Assembly (NCBI RefSeq): GCF_016495405.1
Contig: NZ_CP044522.1
Coordinates: forward strand, 3,209,638-3,273,637
Origin: Cobetia sp. cqz5-12
Lineage (GTDB): Bacteria; Pseudomonadota; Gammaproteobacteria; Pseudomonadales; Halomonadaceae
DNA length: 64,000 nt
Reading direction: 5' to 3'
A program made the position numbers and the translations under genes. How positions within the stretch are numbered: position 1 is the stretch's first letter; each line of letters opens with the position of its first letter. Of the stretch, positions 58,555 to 64,000 are shown piece after piece. Under the pieces are notes generated by a model that saw only the letters and a list, made by a program, of their open reading frames with translations, had not been told where the DNA came from and made no database searches.

Positions 58555-59580
58555 TCAGCTGCCGCCCGCAGACGCATCCGCAGAAGGCGTACGCGTGGCC
58601 GGCATGTGACGCAGGCGGCGGTCGATCAGACTCTTGATCAGCATCGCACCCAGCACCATGGCACCGCCCACCCAGCCGCGCAGGGTCAGCGGTTCCTCCA
58701 GTACCCACCACACCCACAGGATGCCGAACACGCTTTCCAGCAGCATCAGCAGCGCCACCTCGGCGGACGGCAGATACAGCGGGCCACGCTGGATCAGCGT
58801 GAAGCCCAGCGGCGAAAGCACCAGGCACAGCAGAGTCAGCCAGACAGCACGCAGGGCGAAGTCCGGCGACTCGGATGGCCATAGCTGGCTGGGCACGCTC
58901 TCGGCACCATTGGCCGAAAGCCATGCACAGGCCAGCAGGCCGCATAGCCCGGTGAGCAATCCAGACAGCGTCAGCATCGGGCTCATGTCGAGGGCAGGAC
59001 GCGTACGACACAATGTGAAATTGGCCGCCATGGACAGACTGCACACCAACGCCAGCAGATTGCCGATCAGGCTACCGCTGCCAGCATCATCCATCACCAG
59101 CAGCGTGACGCCTGCCAGGGAGACAAGGATTGCCCCCCAGACATGCGCTGGCTGACGCTCGCCCAACCAGAGACGCGACATCACGGCGGCAAACAGCGGC
59201 CCCGCCGCCAGGATGATCAAGACATTGCCGGCGCGGGTGTATTGATTGGCGAGCACGAAGCCCAGCGTGGAGCCGGTGAACAGCAACGCGACCCACAGTC
59301 CCGTGCGTCCGCAGCCACGCATGCGCGACAGACTGGCAGTGAAACGCTGCGCCAGGTTGCCACGCTGACTTGCCAGCAGAATCAGCGCAAAACCGATCGC
59401 CGTCAGCAGCCCTCGCCAGAACACCAGCGGGCCATCCGCCACATCCGCCAGCCGGATCAACAGGGCATCCGGCGAGATCAGCAGCACGCCCAGCGCCGTC
59501 AGCGCGACGCCACGCGCCTGCAGGGCTCTGGCATCCGGGCTGTGATCGCGCGCGAGGTAGGAGTCATTTGACGGTTTCAT
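58555..59580 (-). CDS. EamA/DMT family transporter
   Basis: A 341-aa inner-membrane protein with two EamA repeats and about ten hydrophobic segments (ALTALGVLLISPDALLI; GLWVALLFTGSTLGFVLANQYT; VWGAILVSLAGVTLLVM; and others), ending in a polar tail. DMT proteins export metabolites such as amino acids or nucleotides; the substrate here is unknown. It begins six bases after the HAD-hydrolase stop, so the two are in one operon. Confidence 0.88.
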   Translation of the reverse strand: MKPSNDSYLARDHSPDARALQARGVALTALGVLLISPDALLIRLADVADGPLVFWRGLLTAIGFALILLASQRGNLAQRFTASLSRMRGCGRTGLWVALLFTGSTLGFVLANQYTRAGNVLIILAAGPLFAAVMSRLWLGERQPAHVWGAILVSLAGVTLLVMDDAGSGSLIGNLLALVCSLSMAANFTLCRTRPALDMSPMLTLSGLLTGLCGLLACAWLSANGAESVPSQLWPSESPDFALRAVWLTLLCLVLSPLGFTLIQRGPLYLPSAEVALLMLLESVFGILWVWWVLEEPLTLRGWVGGAMVLGAMLIKSLIDRRLRHMPATRTPSADASAGGS

Positions 59581-59586
59581 GCACGC

Positions 59587-60459
59587 TCAGTCGGATTCGA
59601 TGGACAGGTGCGACTGACGCCAGTCGACCACCGGCCAGCCACGCGCTTCGGCGAACTGGCGCAGCGGCGCATCCGGCTGGGTGGCATGGGGATGATCGAC
59701 CCGCTCGAGCAGCGGCAGGTCGTTGTGGGAGTCGGAGTAGCCCCACAGTGCCTGCGGCGCACGCTTGAGCTGGCTGGCGTCTTCCAGCCAGGCATCCAGC
59801 GCCGCCAGCTTGCCTTCGCGGAAGGTGACGATGCCGGTGGTCTCGCCGGTGAAGCGGCCCTCATCATCGAAGGCAGGATGGGTGGCCAGCGCGCCATCGG
59901 CGGTCAGACGACTGGCGATGGGGCCGACCAGGTGATGCATGGAGGCGGAAATGATCAGGGTGCGATGGCCCGCCTCGCCGTGTTCGGCCAGCCGCGCGAT
60001 GCCGCCTTCCAATAGGCGCGGCATCACCATTTCTTCCACGAAATCATCGACTTCGCGACGCACCTCATCGCGATGCCGCCCGATGAGCGGGCTGAGCAGA
60101 TGGCCGGTGTGCTCGTGGATATCCAGGGTGCCGGCGTGATACTCGCTCTGGTGGCGCTCGCCGATGGCCATGAAGGCCGCGACATCCTCGATCCAGCCGC
60201 AGGCGGCCATCCAGCGCATCCACATGCCGGTGCAGTCGCCATCGAGCAGGGTATCGTCGAGATCGAACACCGCCAGCGGGGAATCCAGCTGGCAGAAATG
60301 ACGCAGATAACCCTCACCCGGCGGGGATAGCGGTGGCAGCAGCGTCACGGCATCGCAGTCGGCACAGAGGTCCGCCAGCGGCGAGCGGCGGACCTCTACC
60401 CCGGGGGCAGCATTGAGGGCGCGCGGCGCAGCAGAGGGTGAAGGCATGGTTCGAGTCAC
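59587..60459 (-). CDS. HAD-IB family hydrolase with an N-terminal extension
   Basis: A 290-aa HAD hydrolase whose core resembles the protein encoded at 1359-2015. Motif I is AVFDLDDTLLDGD near residue 63, motif II is LIISASMHHLVGPIASRL, and motif IV is GYSDSHNDLPLL. The first 55 residues are extra and contain C32/C35 (LCADCDAV) of unknown role. The GTG at 60459 has GGAG seven bases upstream. Substrate unknown. Coupled to the EamA transporter downstream. Confidence 0.84.
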   Translation of the reverse strand: MTRTMPSPSAAPRALNAAPGVEVRRSPLADLCADCDAVTLLPPLSPPGEGYLRHFCQLDSPLAVFDLDDTLLDGDCTGMWMRWMAACGWIEDVAAFMAIGERHQSEYHAGTLDIHEHTGHLLSPLIGRHRDEVRREVDDFVEEMVMPRLLEGGIARLAEHGEAGHRTLIISASMHHLVGPIASRLTADGALATHPAFDDEGRFTGETTGIVTFREGKLAALDAWLEDASQLKRAPQALWGYSDSHNDLPLLERVDHPHATQPDAPLRQFAEARGWPVVDWRQSHLSIESD

Positions 60460-60581
60460 GACAGGCTCCGAGTGGACGAGGGAGTCAACGGCTTCCTGCC
60501 GTTACTGCGTGACCCTCGCATGCGCCGCCGCGCTGGGCAAGTCCGTCGCACCTTCGTGACCCGCTGTCGCTGCGTGCGGCG

Positions 60582-61568
60582 CTAGCGCTGGGCGAGTCGA
60601 GCCAGCGCCAGGCTGGCAATCGCGGTGTCCTGCACGCCGGTGCCGGTAAGATCCGCCACCGTAATGGAGGTTTCAGCCTCATCACCCTCACGCAGACGAC
60701 GCCCATCGGCCAGCAGCTTGCCCAGCTCGTACACCTCGCATGCCTTGGCCTGGTCGTCATCCAGCCCCTTGAGCTCGCCATTGATTTCCGACTGGGCGCG
60801 GCTGTCACACACGAAGTAGTCGCAATCGGTCAGCACATCGGCTTCCAGCTCGCGCTTCTCTGGGCTGTCCGAGCCCATCGCGGTGACATGCACGCCTTCC
60901 GGCAGCATCGAGTATTCCAGCAGCGGCGTGTGGGACGGCGTGGCGGTGATGATGATATCGGCGTTCTGACACACCGCATGCAGGCTGTCATGACTGCGCA
61001 CGGTGAGGCCCAGCCGCTGCTCCGTCTCACGCGCGAAACGCTCGGCGCGCTCCTTGTCGCGTGCCCAGACATCGACACTCTCGATGTCGCGTACCAGCCG
61101 CAGCGCCTCCAGCTGCAGGCTCGCCTGCTCACCGGCACCGATCAGCGCGACGCGCTTGCTGTCGGGGCGTGACAGGGCCTCTGCGGCCACGGCACCGGCC
61201 AGCGCGGTACGAATGGCGGTGAGATAGCCGCCGTCATCCAGCAGGGCCTTGGCCAGCCCCGTCTCGGCCGAGAACACCACCATCAGGCCATTGAGGCTTG
61301 GCAGGCCGCGGGCGGGATTGTTGAAGAAGCCGGGGCTGATCTTGATCGCGAAGTGCTTGAGCCCCTGGATGTGGGCGGTCTTGACGTCCACCTCGCCGTT
61401 GGCCTCCTCGATGGCCATCGACAGGATCGGCGGCTGCACTACCTTGCCTTGCCCCAGCGCGATGAAGGCATCGCGGATGGTGCCCAGTGCCGTGGTGTCC
61501 AGCCCCACGACCTGCTCGATCTGTTCACGGGAATACGTCTGCATCCTTTCTTGAGTCGGTTGTGTCAT
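60582..61568 (-). CDS. eutC: Ornithine cyclodeaminase/mu-crystallin family protein EutC
   Basis: A 328-aa NAD(P)-binding protein of the ornithine cyclodeaminase family. It has FAIKISPGFFNN in the substrate domain and VALIGAGEQASLQLEAL as the Rossmann motif, followed by VDVWARDKERAE. In (hydroxy)ectoine users EutC lies next to EutB, as here (58 bases apart). Its exact reaction in ectoine breakdown is not certain, but it is thought to handle a hydroxylated diaminobutyrate derivative. AGGAGGAGGG before ATG 61568 gives a clear start. Confidence 0.82.
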   Translation of the reverse strand: MTQPTQERMQTYSREQIEQVVGLDTTALGTIRDAFIALGQGKVVQPPILSMAIEEANGEVDVKTAHIQGLKHFAIKISPGFFNNPARGLPSLNGLMVVFSAETGLAKALLDDGGYLTAIRTALAGAVAAEALSRPDSKRVALIGAGEQASLQLEALRLVRDIESVDVWARDKERAERFARETEQRLGLTVRSHDSLHAVCQNADIIITATPSHTPLLEYSMLPEGVHVTAMGSDSPEKRELEADVLTDCDYFVCDSRAQSEINGELKGLDDDQAKACEVYELGKLLADGRRLREGDEAETSITVADLTGTGVQDTAIASLALARLAQR

Positions 61569-61626
61569 GCGCCCTCCTCCTGGTATGCCGCCATCTGTCT
61601 CACGCTGTGAGCCATGGGCGAAAAAA

Positions 61627-62736
61627 TCACTGCTGATCGTCCGCCAGCAGCGCTCGGGCCTGATCGAAGGTCTCCAGACTGACGCCGTTGCCGCTGATGA
61701 TCAGCGCGACACGCTGACCGCGGATCGACTCGGCGAGTGACGGGTCAGTCTCGCCCAGCCGCGAGGCCTCGAGTGCGGCAAGCCCGACCACGGCGGCGCC
61801 CTCGACCAGCAGCTTCTCCTCTTCCAGCAGCATCAGCATGGCGCGGGCGATGGCACGCTCGCTGACCTGATGGTGTTCATCCATCACGCGGTGCACCAGC
61901 GGCAGCGTGGTGTGATTGCCAAGCCCGATGCCGCCGCCCAGTGAGTCGCCGAGGCTTGCGACCTCTTCCACCTCCACCGGTGTGCCTGCCTGCAGGCTAT
62001 GCCACATGGCCGCGCCTTCGGTGAGGCTGATGCCATGCACCTGCGTCTCGGGGCGAATCGCCTTGAGCGCCGCCCCGATCCCGCCGAGCAGGCCGCCGCC
62101 GGACAGTCCGATCAGCACCCGATCGAGCTGCGGGCAATCCTCCATCAACTCAAGCCCGATGGTGCCCTGACCGGCTGCGATCAGCGGATCATCGAAGGGC
62201 GGCACCGCCAGCATGCCCTCCTCCTCGACCAGCCGATTGACCTCGTGGAAGGCCTCGTCCTGGCTGCGTCCGATCCGGCGCACCTCGACACTGCCGCCAG
62301 TGGCACCGCCCAGTTCACCCAGCGCCTCGATGGCACGCACCTTGTTGGCGGGCACCTGCTCGGAGAGACAGATGACCGCCTTCAAGCCACGGCGCATCGC
62401 GGCGTAGGCCAGCGCGCGACCGTGATTACCGGTCGAGGCAGTGGTCACGCCGCGCTGGAGGCGCTCGAAGGCCTCTCCAGCGGCCTGATCCGCCACGGCG
62501 GCCAGCAGATTGCTGGCCCCGCGCAGCTTGAAGGCGCCGGTGGGCTGGCGGGTCTCCAGCTTGAGCAGAATCTCGGCATCGAAGCGGCGCGACAGCGCCG
62601 GTGAAGGCACCAGCGCCGTGCGTTCGACGCCCGTGGCTATCGATGAATGAAACAGCCGCTGGCGCGCGGCATAGATATCGGCCAGCGCCAGCGGCGTTTC
62701 CCGTGTGCTCTTGAGCGGGGGTAGGGTCAATGCCAT
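61627..62736 (-). CDS. eutB: Threonine dehydratase-like protein EutB
   Basis: A 369-aa fold-type II PLP enzyme. The PLP lysine is in TGAFKLRGASNLL, the phosphate-binding loop is LSGGGLLGGIGAAL, and VTTASTGNHGRALAYAAM is the third motif. It is like catabolic threonine dehydratases, but its position between EutC and a class III aminotransferase points to EutB of hydroxyectoine utilisation. It starts three bases after the aminotransferase stop, so translation is probably coupled. Confidence 0.82.
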   Translation of the reverse strand: MALTLPPLKSTRETPLALADIYAARQRLFHSSIATGVERTALVPSPALSRRFDAEILLKLETRQPTGAFKLRGASNLLAAVADQAAGEAFERLQRGVTTASTGNHGRALAYAAMRRGLKAVICLSEQVPANKVRAIEALGELGGATGGSVEVRRIGRSQDEAFHEVNRLVEEEGMLAVPPFDDPLIAAGQGTIGLELMEDCPQLDRVLIGLSGGGLLGGIGAALKAIRPETQVHGISLTEGAAMWHSLQAGTPVEVEEVASLGDSLGGGIGLGNHTTLPLVHRVMDEHHQVSERAIARAMLMLLEEEKLLVEGAAVVGLAALEASRLGETDPSLAESIRGQRVALIISGNGVSLETFDQARALLADDQQ

Positions 62737-62739
62737 GGC

Positions 62740-64000
62740 CTACTTGTCACCAGAAGCGAGGCCACCAGAAGCGGAATCACCGGAAGCGAGGTCGCCGCTC
62801 GCGATCAGTTCCTGGTGAACCTTGTCCACGGCGCGGCGCGCGCGGGCGATGATGTCATCGATCTCCTCGGGGGTGACCACCAGCGGCGGCGCGAAGCCGA
62901 GAATGTCGCCCTGCGGCATGCCACGGGCGATCAGCCCCTCCTCGAGGGCTGCCGCCGAGATGCGCGGGCCGACCTTGAGCGCGGAATCGAACGCCTTGCG
63001 CTGTGACGGCTGCGGCGAGAACTCCAGCGCCGCCAGCAGGCCGATGCCACGCACGTCGCCGACGATGGGGTGATCGGCGAAGGCTTCCTTCATGGCCTTC
63101 TGCAGATAGGCACCGGTATCGCGGGCGTTGTCCACCAGACCCTCGCGACGGATGATCTCCAGGTTGGCGACACCGGCGGCGGCACCCAGCGCATGACCGG
63201 AGTAGGTCCAGCCGTGGCCGATGGGGCCGAATTCACCGGTGCCCTGCTCCAGCACCTTCCACACGCGGTCACCGACGATGACCCCGGACAGCGGTTGGTA
63301 GGCGCTGGTCAGGCCCTTGGCGATGGTGACCAGATCCGGCTTGATGCCGAAGTGCTGATAGCCGAACTGGCTGCCGATGCGCCCGAAGCCACACACCACT
63401 TCATCGCAGATCAACAGGATGTCGTGACGCTTGAGTACGGCCTGGATGGCGTCCCAGTAGCCCTCCGGCGGCGGCACGATGCCACCGGTGCCCAGCACCG
63501 GCTCGCCGATGAAGGCGCCGATGGTCTCCGGCCCTTCGGCCTGGATCATCGCCTCGAGCTTGTCGGCGCACCAGGTAGAGAATTCACACTCGCTCATCTC
63601 GGCGCACTCGGCGGGACGACGATAGTAGTCAGGTGCCTCGGTATGCAGGATGCCGGCAATCGGCAGGTCGAAGTGATCATGGAAGGCCGCCAACCCGGTC
63701 AGCGAGCCGGAAGCGATGCCGGAGCCGTGATAGCCGCGCCAGCGCGAGATGACCTTCTTCTTCTCCGGCTTGCCGATCACGTTGTGGTAATAGCGCACCA
63801 GCTTGAGCTGGGTCTCATTGGCATCACTGCCGGACATGCCGTAGTAGACCTTGGACATCCCAGGCCCGGCCAGTTCGAGAATCTTCTCGGACAGCGCGAT
63901 CTGCGGCTCGTTCGAGTGGCCGACATAGGTGTGGTAATAGCTGAGCTTGAGGGCCTGCTCGTGGATGGCATCGGCGACTTCCGTGCGCCCGTAACCGATG
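62740..64000 (-). CDS. Class III aminotransferase (DoeD-like), N-terminus outside the window
   Basis: The frame is open to the right edge (IGYGRTEVADAIHEQ at the border). At least 420 residues are present. It has SGSDANETQLKLVRYY, RWRGYHGS, the LLICDEVVCGFGRIGS Asp motif, and the PLP lysine in LVTIAKGLTSAYQPLSGV. These mark a class III (omega/4-aminobutyrate-type) transaminase. With eutB-eutC directly downstream, it may be the diaminobutyrate transaminase DoeD of ectoine breakdown, which is inference. The C-terminus is an odd ASGD-type repeat encoded by 15-base units (about 62745-62800). Confidence 0.82.
   Translation of the reverse strand, partial: IGYGRTEVADAIHEQALKLSYYHTYVGHSNEPQIALSEKILELAGPGMSKVYYGMSGSDANETQLKLVRYYHNVIGKPEKKKVISRWRGYHGSGIASGSLTGLAAFHDHFDLPIAGILHTEAPDYYRRPAECAEMSECEFSTWCADKLEAMIQAEGPETIGAFIGEPVLGTGGIVPPPEGYWDAIQAVLKRHDILLICDEVVCGFGRIGSQFGYQHFGIKPDLVTIAKGLTSAYQPLSGVIVGDRVWKVLEQGTGEFGPIGHGWTYSGHALGAAAGVANLEIIRREGLVDNARDTGAYLQKAMKEAFADHPIVGDVRGIGLLAALEFSPQPSQRKAFDSALKVGPRISAAALEEGLIARGMPQGDILGFAPPLVVTPEEIDDIIARARRAVDKVHQELIASGDLASGDSASGGLASGDK

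Overview
The window is about 64 kb of GC-rich chromosomal DNA from a gammaproteobacterium. The best fit is the Halomonadaceae (Halomonas/Cobetia type). The basis is the fused tyrA-aroA gene, the pheA-serC-gyrA order, RppH beside PtsP, the acidic additions to GyrA, a TrkH potassium transporter and an ectoine-catabolism-like gene set at the right end. The genus is inference, since no rRNA gene is present.

Layout. 1-10 kb: housekeeping genes: ptsP (partial), rppH, a HAD phosphatase, a Helicobacter-type malate:quinone oxidoreductase, rsd, dsbB, gshA, tex and an exported msrB. 10-16.6 kb: an SDR reductase, a 14-bp tandem repeat, fxsA, groES-groEL behind a sigma-32-like promoter, trmJ and a small unknown gene. 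16.8-27 kb: a minus-strand run gyrA > serC > pheA > tyrA/aroA > cmk > rpsA, with stop/start overlaps or short gaps from serC to cmk. 27-33 kb: a FadM-like thioesterase, a YHYH lipoprotein, rdgC, an acyltransferase and trkH.

33.5-53.4 kb: a 20-gene plus-strand aryl polyene (APE) pigment cluster. It has two ACPs, an acyl-ACP ligase fused to a dehydratase, KS and chain-length-factor genes, KR, a second dehydratase and a thioesterase. It also has an aromatic amino acid ammonia-lyase that could supply the aryl starter, a halogenase-like flavoprotein, acyl- and glycosyltransferases, LolA-like/MMPL/lipoprotein export parts and a phosphopantetheinyl transferase. Aryl polyenes are membrane-bound, carotenoid-like antioxidants made by a type II PKS.

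53.3-54.95 kb: an abrupt AT-rich island holding a six-helix membrane protein and an Abi_C-type protein in one minus-strand operon. It is the best candidate here for a little-described system (possibly phage defence). Its edge runs into the 3' end of the APE phosphopantetheinyl transferase gene, which looks recombined or shortened.

55-64 kb: ridA, a tandem universal stress protein, a SulP/STAS anion transporter, a HAD hydrolase with an EamA exporter, and eutC-eutB plus a class III aminotransferase (partial), together suggesting (hydroxy)ectoine catabolism. No tRNA, rRNA, CRISPR array, transposase or integrase was recognised.
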